Assembly (NCBI GenBank): GCA_002682825.1
Contig: NOKP01000073.1
Coordinates: 25,323-53,108, forward strand
Reading direction: 5' to 3'
Length of the DNA stretch: 27,786 nucleotides
Source: Neonectria sp. B-13
Taxonomy: Eukaryota; Ascomycota; Sordariomycetes; Hypocreales; Nectriaceae
Positions 1 to 10,989 of this stretch are shown here, one piece after another. The notes under the pieces were generated by a model. It was given only the letters and a program-made list of their open reading frames with translations, was not told the origin of the DNA and did no database searches. Both the position numbers and the translations under genes were made by a program. How positions within the stretch are numbered: the stretch's first letter is position 1; the number at the start of each line of letters is the position of its first letter.

Positions 1-98
1 TTTATAGATCTTTGCGGCGCGTCGGAGAGTTAATTTGGGTCATTTTGAAGGGCTTGAAGAGCAAGAAGGATATTAGCTTCTTTATTTAACTGTGACAT
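1..98 (-). pseudogene. pogo/Fot1 transposase, N-terminal fragment
   Basis: The ATG is at 98-96 and opens MSQLNKEANILLALQALQND, which I recognise as the start of fungal Fot1/pogo transposases, just before the N-terminal helix-turn-helix (CENP-B/psq-like) DNA-binding region. The frame then meets TAA. Shifting by one base after the Asp-Pro-Asn codons gives LTLRRAAKIYK, the expected continuation, so a single-base deletion in an A-run probably broke the reading frame. Only about 33 codons are inside the window; the DDE catalytic part lies to the left. The N-terminal assignment is strong. Whether the element is dead or this is a sequencing homopolymer error cannot be decided here. Confidence 0.75.
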
Positions 99-196
99 AT
101 TTGGTGGTTGAGAATCAATTGATCAAATAGAGATGATGTAGGTTGAGGGATTTTTGTTCCACTTGCTTGTCTGTTCCACTCGCTTATCATGTACGT
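1..196 (-). mobile_element. pogo/Fot1-type (Tc1/mariner) element, 5' end, runs off the left edge
   Basis: The inverted terminus ends at 196 and is followed by TA (197-198), the target duplication expected for pogo elements. Read on the minus strand it begins ACGTACATGATAAGCGAGTG and holds two copies, 17 bp apart, of AAGCRAGT followed by GGAAC. The same terminal design recurs at 8549, 10554, 26372 and 27292 with a different 5-base box each time. The transposase start lies about 100 bp inside. The element is inserted in the 5' region of hAT element A. Confidence 0.85.
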
Positions 197-265
197 TATA
201 GGATTAATAATCCACTATTAATAATTCGAGCAATAGGATTAATAATTCACAATGAGTTTTATAAC

Positions 266-273
266 TATATAAT
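266..273 (+). promoter_or_regulatory. candidate TATA box of hAT A transposase
   Basis: TATATAAT lies 75 bp upstream of the ATG at 348, followed by a pyrimidine-rich leader. D and E have TATA-like boxes at comparable distances and D shares the pyrimidine-rich leader. In such AT-rich sequence TATA motifs are common, so the conserved placement is the only real support. Confidence 0.35.
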
Positions 274-347
274 ATATCCTTTAATCTCTCTTTAGCTCCT
301 ATTCCTTTTATTATCCTATTCATCTAATTATTTATCTTTTCCTTCTT

Positions 348-3300
348 ATGGATTCAAATGATGAATTTAACCCTCTTTCTGAGTCTGATATCGAGACTAT
401 TCCCTTTTCAGAAGAAGCTAGCCAATTAGCTCCTTCTGAAATAGATAGTCTTAATCAATTAGGACTAGACTCAAAAATAGCCTCTTCTTCCTCACAAGCC
501 ATTACTAAAGATGAAGCTTCTAAAGCGTATATCTTCAAATATAGCTTATTTACAAAGGTTATTTTACCTTTAAAGGAAGGTCAAGAGCAGCAAATATAGA
601 TTAGTTGCACAATATAAGTCTTCCTTTCTAATAAGCTTATTTATGAGTTATTTAATTAGCTACTAATTTTAATAGGTGTAATTATAAGAAGGTTGAGCCA
701 ATTAGGGGCTTTCAATCTTCTAACCTCCAAAGACATTATAAGCGGAAGCATCTAAATGTTGCTTATAATAAGCAGTCTGAAGCTACTAGAAAAAGAAGTA
801 AGTTACTTAATTATATCCCTTTTTAATAATAAGCTAATTTAAATTAGAAGTAGACTTTATTAAGCCTAATAGCCCTTTTGATCTTAATCTAAGGAATAAA
901 AGGTCTAGGCAAGATCTACCTAGCTATTCTAATAGCTTTAAGGAAGAAGAAGCACTAAAGGAGATTCTTTATTTTCTTATTGAAAATAACCTATCTTTTA
1001 ATGTTTTAAATTCCTTTACTTTCCAAGACCTTCTAACCTATTATAATAAGTAAGCTATTTTCTATTTCCTATTTCCTATTAAACTATATACTAATCTACA
1101 TTAGGGCTAGTCCTTTAGTTAATAGGTGGAAGATTAAAGGTATCTTAAATGATACCTTTAATAATAGCCTATTGCAGCTAAATAAGCAATTAGAGGAAAA
1201 TAGAGCAGACTTAGGGTCTTTTTCCCTAGCGTTTGATATATGGACTTCAAACACTCAAACAGCCTATTTAGGCATTATTCTTATCTTCCTAGATAAGGAT
1301 TTCAAGCTTATTTATAAGCTAATTGGTAAGTAAAGATTTTATTATACTAATTAATTATAATAATTTCCTATTTAGAAGTTAGCTAATATGTTTAATTTAA
1401 CTGACTTCTAAATGGGCTTTAATCAGCTTTCTGAGAGCCATACTGGCCTTTACATCTATTGAATTTATGCAGGCTTTAATTCCTTATCCAGCTATTACAG
1501 TTAATTCTGTATTTAGGTAAGCTTTTTCTTTTAATAAATTAACCTTTAACCTTTTAAGCTAATAAATAACCTTAATAGTATTACAAGGGATAATGCAGCG
1601 AATAATAACACATTTATCTCTGCTTTTAAAGATAAGTATCAGCTATCTTTAAATCAGAGATTTAAATATGATATTCGCTGTATAGCGCATATAATTAACC
1701 TTATTGTGCAAGACATCCTAAAGAAATTCCTTTTATCTAAGGAATTAGAAATAGCATTATCTGACCAAAATAATGCTATTTTAGAAGAAGTCCCTATTTC
1801 CTTATCTAGTAAGTCTATTAATACCCTTAATTATAAGCTTAATCTAATTTAATATAGCTCTTATTACCCAGATTCGAAGGATAGCTGTTTTAACTAAGTA
1901 TACAACTGAGGTTAAACAGCTATTAGAAGAAGGAATAGAAAGGTTTCAAAGGGAAAATAAGCTTTTTACTAAGAAGAAAAAGGTCCCTTTAGGTAAGCTT
2001 ATTCCTATTCTTATTTTTAACCTTAATTTAAAGACTAGCTAACTATTTAAATAGATAATTCAACTCGCTGGAATTCAACATTTCGGATGATTGAATCTAG
2101 CCTTGAATTAAAAGGCCCTTTAGCCTATGTCTTTAAAAATACCTCTAATATAGAGTTTGAAGAGGTAAATAGCTAATTTCTTATCTCTTCTTTCCCTTAT
2201 AATAATACTAATATTTAATATAGGTCTTTTTAGCAGATATTGACTGGGACTTCCTAATTGAAGTTAAAAGACTATTTGAGGTCTTTGTAAAACCTTCAAT
2301 TAAGCTACAAGGTCAATTTTACACTACTATTCCAGAAGGCTTATTATTTATTTATCAAATTTATAATAAGCTAGAAGCTTTAAAGGAAGCTTTTTCTAAA
2401 AGTAGTACTGAAAGGCCTGAATTAGTAAGTACTTTCATATTTCCTATTTTCTATTTTCTATTTTCTATTTCCTATTCGTAAAAATAAACTAACCTCTTAT
2501 TAGGCTAATGGCTATTTACGCCTTATTAATGCTATTAATAAGGGTATAAATAAGCTTGAAAAGTACTTTCCTAAGAGCCTAACTAAGAAGGATTTAATCT
2601 ACTATAAGCCTTATCTTTATAGTGTTCTTTTAGACCCTAGGTTTAAAGTAATGCATTATAAAGATAATGGCTTATTAGCTTTCTATCCTACTATTAGTCA
2701 GGATATAGTTAACTTATTTAAAGTTGACTATACAAGGTATGTTTTAAAGTTCTTATTCTAATTTTAAGCTTATTTATTAACTAATTAATAGGGTTAAGCA
2801 AGAAAGAGGGGATTTCCAGCAGTTTAATTTATCCTTTGATGAATTAGGTCCTGATTGTAACAGGGCCTGCGAGCCGCTATCGCGGTAGCGGTCAGCGCGC
2901 TGCGTAGGGCTGTTATAAAGGCAGATGTGAGGTACAGCAATTGCGGTAGCTGCAATTACTGCTTGATCTTTTGGTCTAATGGCTAATTGGTCTTTGTACA
3001 GGCTAGAATACCTCCTAGCCCTGTGACACTGATACTAGCTTAGAAGATAAGCTATCTTCTAATTCAGGGTCTGAAGATGATTTTTATATAAGTGATATTC
3101 CTAAGGAAGAGGAATATCTTACTTATATTAAAGAGGCAGTCTTACCTAAAAGGGTTAGTCTTATCCTATTTTCCTTTAACCTTAATTTTAATACTAACCT
3201 TTATTTAATAGACTGATATTCTGGAATATTGGAGAAATGCTGCAATTCGATTTCCCAATTTAGCTATATTAGCTAGACGCTATTTAGCTATTCCAGCTAC

Positions 3301-3502
3301 TTCTGCAGCTATTGAAAGTATCTTTTCAATTAGTAATAATATTATTACTAAATCGAGGAATAGGCTATTACCTAATACAGTTAGGCAGCTTATTTTGCTT
3401 AAAAGCTGGAATAAGTCTTTTAATTACTTAAAGAAGGAAGAAGAAGAAGAAAATAAGAAGGAAATTGAAGAAGAAGCTGAGGAGGAATTTGAAGAAGAAT
3501 AA
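348..3502 (+). pseudogene. hAT-family transposase A, 12 exons, lightly broken
   Basis: Cut-and-paste transposase. Exons by comparison with copies D and E: 348-613, 676-797, 848-1049, 1105-1325, 1415-1516, 1579-1808, 1858-1992, 2055-2164, 2224-2424, 2504-2736, 2792-3153 (interrupted by an LTR), 3212-3502; about 765 codons. Exons 1-2 encode a BED-type zinc finger (C-x2-C across the junction, then HYKRKH). Exon 4 has SFSLAFDIWTSN with the first catalytic Asp. Exon 6 has ITRDNAANNNTF (second Asp) and IRCIAHIINLIVQ. Exon 8 has NSTRWNSTF, exon 10 LDPRFK. Exon 12 has the hAT dimerisation block (LEYWR, FPNLAILARRYLAIPATSAA, IESIFSISNN) with the third acidic residue, then an acidic tail. Damage: TAG at 597, donor GT changed to AT at 614, acceptor AG changed to GG near 1414, a 2-bp deletion in exon 5 (near 1460) and the LTR in exon 11. 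It is the least decayed of the three nested copies. Confidence 0.88.
2856..3028 (+). mobile_element. solo LTR (173 bp) inserted in exon 11 of hAT A
   Basis: The insertion begins TGTAACAGGGC and ends GCCCTGTGACA (TG...CA with inverted ends). It is flanked by the 5-bp direct repeat CTGAT at 2851-2855 and 3029-3033. The uninterrupted copy D (15883-16066) has the site once, so the limits are firm. It contains TTATAAAGG, a possible TATA box in plus orientation. Its GC-rich first half (CGCGGTAGCGGTCAGCGCG) stands out from the AT-rich host. A solo LTR of a Ty3/gypsy-like element fits best; no internal retrotransposon sequence is present. Confidence 0.75.
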
Positions 3503-3779
3503 GGGTTTTCTTAGTATTATTTTCTTAGTTATTTTTCATTAGTTCTTCTTTTCCTTATTAAGATTATTAATTATTAGCCTAATATTTAGCTATTATAATT
3601 CTACTAGCTTATTTCTATTTATATTAACTTTAATCTGTTTATAAGTTATTCATAATCTTATATTTAATTATCTATTTAATTAATTAATATTTAAAGTCTA
3701 AATTAATTCTTTATTTAGCTAATTTAAGTATCTTATTTTAAGTTAATAACTATAATGTAATTAAGCTAATTAATTAGAT

Positions 3780-4040
3780 AGTTAATCTAATTGCTTTATT
3801 TTAACTTACTAATTAAGTTATTTATTTAAAACCTAAATATTAGATATTTACGTTAATTTATTATTTATGTAATATAATATATCATTTTAAGTTACTAATT
3901 AAGTTATCTATCTAAATAATAATTATAAGATATCTAAATTAATTAATTGGTTAGCTAATCTATTTGTCTTATTTTAGGTTACTAATTAGATTATCTATCT
4001 AAATATGAAATATTAGATATTTATATTATTTAACTATTCT
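3780..4040 (+). repeat. about 86-bp imperfect tandem repeat in the 3' region of hAT A
   Basis: Three units carry TTATTTTAAGTTACTAATTA followed by AGTTATCTATCTAAATA-like sequence, with the AATTAAGTTA core at 3811 and 3897 and AATTAGATTA at 3983, exactly 86 bp apart. Related, more diverged units lie at equivalent places in B (about 6960-7110) and D (about 16600-16720). The repeat is therefore an old part of the element's 3' flank rather than a local expansion. Confidence 0.65.
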
Positions 4041-4766
4041 AATTATCTTAATTTAAGTTAAAGATTAAATTACTTATATAAGTAATAAATATATAGCTTA
4101 ATAATTTAATTAGCTATAATAATTACCTTATTTAATTACTTTAATTAGTAAAGCTATCTATTAAAGGTTATAATATCCTATTATTAGAATTAGTCCATTT
4201 TGGACTAATTGGACTAAAAAAACTAGTTTTAGTCCAAGGGTGGATTAACTAACTAAAAACTAGTTTTTATTTAGTCCGGACTAACTAATTTCACAACCCT
4301 GAATATAGGTCTTTCCAGGAGATATTGATTGGGATTTCCTAGTTGAAGTTAAATGACTATTTGAGGTCTTTGTAAAACCTTCAATTAGGCTACAAGGCCA
4401 ATTTTACACTACTATGCCAGAAGGCTTATTATTCATTTATCAAATTTATAATAAGCTAGAAGCTTTACAGGAAGCTCTTTCTAATAATAGTATTGAAAGG
4501 CCTGAATTAGTAAGTATTTTCCTATTTTCCTATCTTTATTAATTAAACTAAACTAACCTATTATTAGGTTAATGGCTATTTACACCTTATTAATGCTATT
4601 GATAAGGGTATAAATAAGCTTGAGAAATACTTTCCTAGAAGCCTTACTAAGAAGGAATTAGTCCGCTATAAGCCCTATCTTTATAGCATTATTTTAGACC
4701 CTAGGTTTAAATTAATGCATTTTAAAGATAATCGCCTATTAGCTTTCTATCCCTCTATTAGTCAGG

Positions 4767-6123
4767 CAGGGTTGTGAAATTAGTTAGTCCGGACTAATTT
4801 AAACTAGTATTTAGTTAGTACAGGCCTGTACTAATACTAGTACTAGTTTTTGGACTAATACTAGTATTAATACTAGTTTCTAATTAGTTAGTACACCCTT
4901 GGACTAATACTAATTCTTTTAGTACACTAGTCCAAAATGTACTAATTTTAATATACCTATTTAGTATTAAAATGTTACTATTAGTCCTATAAAAATTCCC
5001 TACTTTTCTAGCTAGCTTAATTACTATTTTAATCTCTTAAGCTCTTTAATTCCTAACTAAAGATAGCTATTACAAATAGAATATTAAGCTATTAAAAATA
5101 GATAACTAAAAAGGGATTTAAGATATAGATTAGTATTTAGATATAGTATTTAAATTAGGTCTTATTAATTTTTTATCTAGCTTATTAAGCTTATATATAT
5201 TATTTCCTTACTATTCTAAGTAAATTAATTACTATTCTTACTTATAATTCCTAACTTAAGATATCTATTTAAAATAATATATTAGGGTCTAAAAAAAAGA
5301 TAATTAAAAAAGGATTTAAGATATAGATTAATATATAAATAAGATATATAAAGTAGGTCTTATTTATTTTTTATCTAACTTATAAAGCTTATATACTCTA
5401 TTTCTTTACTTTTCTAAGTAACTTAATTACTATTTTTACTCTTTAAGCTCTATAATTCCTAACTTAGAATATTTACTAAAAATAAGATATTAGGGTATTA
5501 AAAATAGATAACTAAAAAAGGATTTAGGATATAGATTAATATATAGATAAGCTATATATACTAGGTCCTATCTATTTTTTATCTACCTTATTAAGCTTAT
5601 ATATTCTATTTCTTTACTTTTCTAAGTAGCTTAATTACTACTTTTACTCTTTAAGCTTATTAATTCCTAACTTAAGATAACTATTCAATATTAGATATTA
5701 CTATAGTATTTAAAATTTAATTACTAACTTTAATTTACTATTCTTATAATTTAGTATATTATATTAGAATAAATATTATATAAGAAACTAATAAAAGATA
5801 TAAATAGCTTAATAAGATAATAAACTCTTGTTAAAAATTAACTAATAGCTTAATAGCTATATAATTATCCTTAGCTATTATTTAATAACCTTTACTATTT
5901 AAATTAGTATTTTCTATTTTCTTAGTACTAACTTAGTACTAAAGTACTAAAAGATTAGTATTTAGTTAGTACAGGCTTGTACTAATACTAGTACTAGTTT
6001 TTAATTAGTTAGTACACCCTTGGACTAATACTAGTCCTAGTGGACTAAATACTAACTAAATACTAACTAATTTAAACTAGTATTTAGTTAGTCCAAAATG
6101 GACTAACTAATTTCACAACCCTG
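4767..6123. mobile_element. non-autonomous hAT element (1357 bp) with 8-bp TSD
   Basis: Terminus CAGGGTTGTGAAATT at 4767 and its inverse ending 6123, flanked by the perfect 8-bp duplication TAGTCAGG (4759-4766 and 6124-6131). Subterminal zones iterate TTAGTAC/GTACTAA, with the perfect palindrome AGTACAGGCCTGTACT, plus some TAGTCC. No coding sequence is visible. The centre consists of about 208-bp tandem units. It was probably mobilised in trans by a CAGGG-end hAT transposase. Confidence 0.9.
5048..5661. repeat. three tandem units of about 208 bp inside the MITE
   Basis: The marker AATTCCTAACT recurs at 5048, 5246, 5454 and 5662 (spacing 198, 208, 208). Each unit contains TTAAGATATAGATTA, a TTTTTTATCTA stretch, AAGCTTATATA and TTTCTAAGTA in the same order. 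The units are AT-rich and imperfect, and no reading frame runs through them. Confidence 0.75.
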
Positions 6124-7377
6124 TAGTCAGGATCTAGTTAACCTTTTCAAAGCTGATTATGGAAGGTATGTTTAACCTAAAGCTATTTAATTTTTCAGCA
6201 GCCTAATTTATCTTTTGATGAACTAGGCCCTAATCCTCGCTTAGAAGATAACCTATCTTCTAAGGAAGGGTCAGAAGATGAATTTTATATAAGTGATGTT
6301 CCTAAGGAAGAGAAATATCTTACTTATATAAATGAGGTAGTCTTACCTAAGAGGGTTAGTTAAATCCTATTCTAATTTCCTTTAAGCTTATTACTAACCT
6401 TGATCTAATAGACAAATATTCCAGAATATTGGAGAAATAATGCAATTCGATTTCCCAATTTAGCTATATTAGCTAGACGCTATTTAGCTATTCCAGCCAC
6501 TTCTGCAGCTATTGAAAGCACCTTTTCAATTAGCAATAATATTATTACTAAATCGAGGAATAGGCTATTACCTAATACAGTTAGGCAGCTTATTTGTTTA
6601 AAAGCTGGAATAGGTCTTTTGATGACCTAAAGAAGGAAGAAGAAGAAGAAAATAGAAGGGAATTGAAGAAGAGGCTGAGGAGGAAGTAGAAGAGGAATAA
6701 GGGTTTTCTTAGTATATTTTTCTTAGTTCTTTTTAATTAGGTCTTTTTTCTTTAATAAGGGTTTTAGTTACTAACCAAATAATTAAGTACTATAAGTCTT
6801 ATAGTTTATACTATCCTTTTCCTCTTTATATTACTTTCAATCTTTTTATAAGCTTTTTATATAATTTAAATAAGTTATCTATCTTAATTAATTAGAGTTG
6901 ATAATTAAATATTTATCTATTTAAATAATAGATGTAAGATATCTAAGTTAATTATTTATATAGCTAACTTAATTACCTTATTTTAAGTTAGTAGTTACGT
7001 TATCTATTTAAGTAATAAATATTAAATATTAAAGTATATGATTTAATTAGCTCATCTAATTACCTTATTTTAGGTTAATAATTAAATTATTTATCTAAAT
7101 ATTAAACCTTAAATATAGCCTAATTATTTATTTAATTAAGGTAATAAATTAATCTATTAAGCTATTTATTTAAGGTTCTAATATCTTATGATTAAAATAA
7201 GTCCATTTTGGACTAATGGACTTAAAAAACTAGTTTTAGTCTAAGAGTAGACTAACTAACTAAAAATTATTATTTAGTTAGTCCTTAGTCCAAAAAATAA
7301 GTCCAAGTTTAAGTCTAGGCCTAAACTAACTAAAAGCTAATTCTAATAAGTCCGGACTAACTTATTTCACAACCCTG

Positions 7378-9991
7378 GTTATAAAGGAAGAAGCACTTAA
7401 AAAGATTCTTTATTTTCTTATAGAAAATAAACTATCTTTTGATATCTTGAATTCTTACACTTTCAAGACCTTTTAACCTATTATAATAAGTAAGTTATTT
7501 CCTATTTCCTATTTTTTATATTAACAGTAATATATAAAATCTACTAACTTAAACAGAGCTAGTCCTATTATTAATAGATGGAAGATTAAGGGTATCTTAA
7601 AAGATACCTTTAATAATAGCTTATTACAATTAAATAAGCAACTAGAAAAAAATGTATTAGATTTAGGGTCTCTTTCTCTTACATTTGACATATGGACTTC
7701 AAATACACACACAGCCTTTTTAGGTATTATTCTTATTTTTATAGAGAGGGATTTTAATCTTATTTATAAGCTGATAGGTAAGTAAAAATTTATTTACTAT
7801 TAATAATTTTCTATTTAAAAGTTAGCTAATACAAGGTTAATTTAAATAACTTCTAAATAGGCTTTAATTAGCTTATTGAAAGCCATACTGGCCTTTACAT
7901 GTATAAGGAATTTATTGGTAGCTTAATTCCTTATCCCTCAATTACTATAAATACTATCTTTAGGTATATTTCTTATTTTAGTATGTATTTAACATATAAG
8001 CTAATAGATAACTTTATAGTATTACAAGAGATAATGTAGCTAATAATAATACATTGTGTAAATAAGAGATTTCAATATGATATTCGCTGTATAGCGCATA
8101 TAATCAACCTTATAGCACAAGATATCCTTAAGGAATTCCTTTTAACTAAGGAATCAGAAGCATTATTATCTAATATAGATAATTATACTTTAAATAACTC
8201 TAATAATGAGTTTTATAGTAAGTTATATTAACCTTAAGTATGATTCTAATTAAGCCAATTTTATATAGCTATTATTACTTAAATTAGATGAATAGCTATT
8301 TGAACTAAATATACAACGGAAATTAAACAGTTATTAGAAGAAGGAATAGCTAAATTTAAGAGTGAAAATAAGCTTCTAACTAATAAGAAGAAAATCCCTT
8401 TTGGTAGGCCTCTTCTTATGCTTATTTCTATTAAAGGCGTTAAGACCAACCATTCAAATAGCTAATTCTACTAGGTGGAGTTCAACATTTAATATGCTTG
8501 AATCTAGTATTGAGTTAAAAGACCCTTTGTCTTATATCTGTAAAACTAACGTATATGATAAGCGAGTGTCACAGACAAGCGAGTGTCACACATATACTGT
8601 ATAGCTACAAGCCTACAAGTATAGATCTTTAATTCTCTAAAATGGGCAATATAGCCCTAAGATATTTATTAAATCAATATTGGATACTTAAATCAAAAGG
8701 TCATGAGATAATACTTTTCTTAGACTTTTAGTTAATTTATTCAAGCTTTTATAAATAAAAGTTAAAAAAAGCACAGTGTGAATAAGACTTTTCTAAATAG
8801 CTCTATGAAAGCTTTTTGTAAAAGTTCCTAAAAAGGTTCTGCTTTTTATCACTTACTTAATAGACTTTAGTTGAAAATTATAGCTATTTTAAGCTTAGTT
8901 GAAACTTTAAGAGTGTTTTTAAAATTGCGACTTAACGTGTAAATCCTAGTGTGGCACTCACTTGTCGGTGACACTCGCTTATCATATACGTTATATCTAA
9001 CAAGGAATATAAAGAGGTAAGTCTTTTTATTAATATCAATGACCTAATATATTAACGTTAATATTTAAATATAGGTCTTTTTATCTGACCTAGAATGGGC
9101 TTTTCTAGTTGACCTTGAAAGAGTATTTGAAGTCTTTGTAAAGCCTTCAACTAGATTACAAGGTCAATTCTATATTACTATGCCAGAAGGCTTATTATAT
9201 ATTTATCAAATTTCTAATAAGCTAGAAGCTTTAACTAAAGCTTTTCTTAGCTATAGTGCTAAAAACCAGCAATTAGTAAGTATTGTAATTATATTAATTA
9301 TTATATTATTAACCGAGTATTTAGGCTCCTATTTATTTACAGCTTTCTAAAGCTATAAAAGCTGGTGTAAATAAGCTAGAGACATATTTCCCTAGAAAGC
9401 TTACTAATAGAAATATAACTAGCTATAAGCCTTATCTTTATAGTATTATCTTAGACCCTAGGTTTAAATTAATGCACTTTAAGGAAGATCACTTATTAGC
9501 TTTTTCTCCTTCTATTAGTCAGGACTTAATTAGCCTATTTAAAGCTGATTATCCAACGTAAGTTGTCTTAGCTATTCTTAATACTATTAACTATTTACTA
9601 ATTATATAATCGAATTAAGCTAGAAAAAAGGGATTTTCATCACCCAATATGGCCTAATATATCTTTTGATTAATTAGACCAAGATACTATATTAGAAGAT
9701 AAATCTCCTTCTAATAAAGGGTCTGAAAATGAATTTTATATAAGTGATATCCCTAAAGAAGAGGAATATCTTGCTTATATAAATGAGGCAGTCTTACCTA
9801 AAAAGGTTAATCTATCCTATTATAATTATTAATACCCTTAATACTAACCTTAACTAGACTAATATACTAGAATATTGGAGAAATACCTTAATACAATTTC
9901 CCAATTTAGCTATATTAGCTGCTATTGAAAGCACCTTTCCTATTAGTAATAATATTATTACCAAGTATAGAAATAAGCTTTTACCTAATAC
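7378..9991 (+). pseudogene. hAT transposase C, decayed, both ends missing
   Basis: C starts inside exon 3 (EEALKKILYFLIENKLSFD) where B is inserted and stops in the last exon after the LLPNT codons at 9991, where another element's terminus begins. Between them the order matches copy A: SLSLTFDIWTSNTHTAF (first Asp region) near 7680, DNVANNNT near 8040, DIRCIAHIINLIAQDILKEF near 8080-8140, NSTRWSSTF near 8465-8490, the SIELKDPLSYI segment, LDPRFKLMHF near 9460-9480 and LEYWRN near 9870. It lacks about 40 bp of exon 6, has frameshifts (for example in the exon 3 Phe-Gln codons), has lost part of the dimerisation block near 9920, and is cut by a pogo MITE at 8549-8991. It is more eroded than A and B, fitting its place as the oldest host of the nest. 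Confidence 0.8.
8549..8991. mobile_element. pogo-type MITE (443 bp), TA target duplication
   Basis: Begins ACGTATATGATAAGCGAGTG and ends with the inverse at 8991, flanked by TA (8547-8548 and 8992-8993). Each end has two 17-bp-spaced units of AAGYGAGT followed by GTCAC (GCCAC in the innermost right unit). Subterminal sequence related to ACACCTTAAATCGCGATTTT lies inside the right end. The interior matches the element at 26372 (AGTGTGAATAAG..., GAACTTTTAGTTAAT-like segments), so both belong to one MITE family. It interrupts exon 8 of hAT C. Confidence 0.88.
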
Positions 9992-9997
9992 CAGAGT

Positions 9998-10150
9998 TGG
10001 TAAATTCGTTAGTAGTTAATCATTAATCGTTAACGATTAACGAATTTCTTCGTTAGTCTCACTAGGCTAACGAAACTAGGCTCGTTATTCGTTATTTAAA
10101 ATTAATGATTTGTTAGACATAAACGAATTTAATTTGTTATTCGTTAATGA
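9998..10150. repeat. subterminal TTCGTTA iterons of element G
   Basis: Copies of (A)TTCGTTA and its inverse TAACGAA occur in both orientations, including the inverted pair AATCGTTAACGATT and the close doublet CTCGTTATTCGTTA. Repeated short motifs next to a terminus are typical binding arrays for hAT transposases. CpG is retained here although the surroundings are AT-rich. Confidence 0.6.
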
Positions 10151-10553
10151 ATAATGAATTCAAATTTGTCTTAGTTAATGATTAGTTGATATTTATTAAT
10201 GAAGAATATTTATTAATTAGTTCAATTCGTTGGTAGCTATTACTAGTGAATTTATTATTTTTGATAAATAACTTGAAATAATTAATGAAGGATACTAAAT
10301 TTTATAGTAGAATCGTATAAATAAAACTAAGATTAAATTAAAAATAAACGTAAGTTTAATATTTAGGTATAGTTCCTATATAAATATGTAATATATAGTT
10401 CTCTGTTAATAGAGCTATTTCTATTATTTAAGTATTTAATTATTAACTTTCTTGTATTATAATAACAAAGTAAATTCCCTTCCTTATACTAACATCTCAG
10501 AAATAAAAAACTGATATAAAGCTATAAAATTATAATAGACTATAATTTAGATA

Positions 10554-10989
10554 ACGTACTTGATAAGCGAGTCGGTCAGACAAGCGAGCCGATCACTCAG
10601 ATTTACACCTTAAATCGCGATTTTAAAAAAGCCATTTAAATTCCAAACTAAGCTTAAAATGGCTAATAATTTCAAAATATGTTAGTTAGCTTAGAATCTA
10701 TATAGGAAAAAATCCCTAGAAATTCTAACCATTAGGAACCTAGTAAAAGGGAAACGTGGGTCAATTTTAGACCCACTTTTACACTTTTCTTTAATTACTT
10801 AAGCCCTAGTTAAGTAGAGTTTTCTAGGATTTATTTTCTATTAGCTTAAATAGTAATCTACCCATCTTTAAAATTATAGCTATTTTAGGCTTAGTTTAGA
10901 TTTTTTAATGGCTTTTTTAAAATCGCGATCTAAGGTGTAAATCTGAATGACCGGCTCGCTTGTCTGACCGACTCGCTTATCATGTACGT
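10554..10989. mobile_element. pogo-type MITE (436 bp) with long inverted ends
   Basis: ACGTACTTGATAAGCGAGTC at the left and its inverse ending at 10989, flanked by TA (10552-10553 and 10990-10991). Each end holds two units of AAGCGAGY followed by CGGTC, CGATC or CCGGTC-like boxes. Inside, TTTACACCTTA and ATCGCGATTTTAAAAAAGCC are inverted at both ends, so the terminal inverted repeat extends to roughly 130 bp and the element could fold into a hairpin. No coding sequence is present. Confidence 0.9.

Larger units (their letters stand above)
197..4301 (+). mobile_element. hAT element A (left terminus outside window)
   Basis: The right terminus AATTTCACAACCCTG ends at 4301, preceded by a TTAGTCCGGACTAA palindrome and TTTTGGACTAA motifs. 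Inside lies a 12-exon transposase gene (348-3502). The next base starts AATATAGG, which is exactly the intron/exon border of another hAT copy (B), so A is inserted in B with this 8-mer as the probable target duplication. The left end is not present because a pogo element interrupts the 5' region at 197 and the rest lies upstream. About 800 bp of 3' non-coding sequence (3503-4301) holds 86-bp repeats and subterminal motifs, and no gene. Confidence 0.8.
4309..6700 (+). pseudogene. hAT transposase B, C-terminal half, split by a MITE
   Basis: Equivalent to exons 9-12 of copy A: 4309-4509, 4568-4766 continued at 6124-6165, about 6199-6354, and 6412-6700. It encodes the region from the DIDWDFLVE segment through LDPRFK to the hAT dimerisation block (LAILARRYLAIPATSAA, then IESTFSISNN) and the acidic tail ending TAA at 6698. 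A MITE (4767-6123) cuts exon 10. Other damage: TGA in place of an Arg codon in exon 9, loss of the intron end and the start of exon 11, and a 1-base deletion in the last exon (CTTATTTG for CTTATTTTG), which shifts frame. It cannot be functional. Confidence 0.83.
4302..7377 (+). mobile_element. hAT element B, right part only
   Basis: B begins in the window at the intron/exon border of its ninth coding exon because A is inserted there. It ends with CTTATTTCACAACCCTG at 7377, preceded by TCCGGACTAA. The base after the end starts GTTATAAA, inside exon 3 of another copy (C), so B is inserted in C. 6701-7377 is non-coding 3' flank with repeats and TAGTCC-type motifs. The missing left part of B must lie upstream of the window. 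Confidence 0.78.

Noticed and set aside
7521..7712. 63-codon minus-strand open frame
   Set aside because: It is antisense to exon 4 of hAT C and has no recognisable motif.
8401..8604. 67-codon plus-strand open frame
   Set aside because: It crosses an intron and the exon 8 fragment of hAT C, then runs into the pogo MITE terminus; only its NSTRWSSTF part is real coding sequence, already covered by the C pseudogene.
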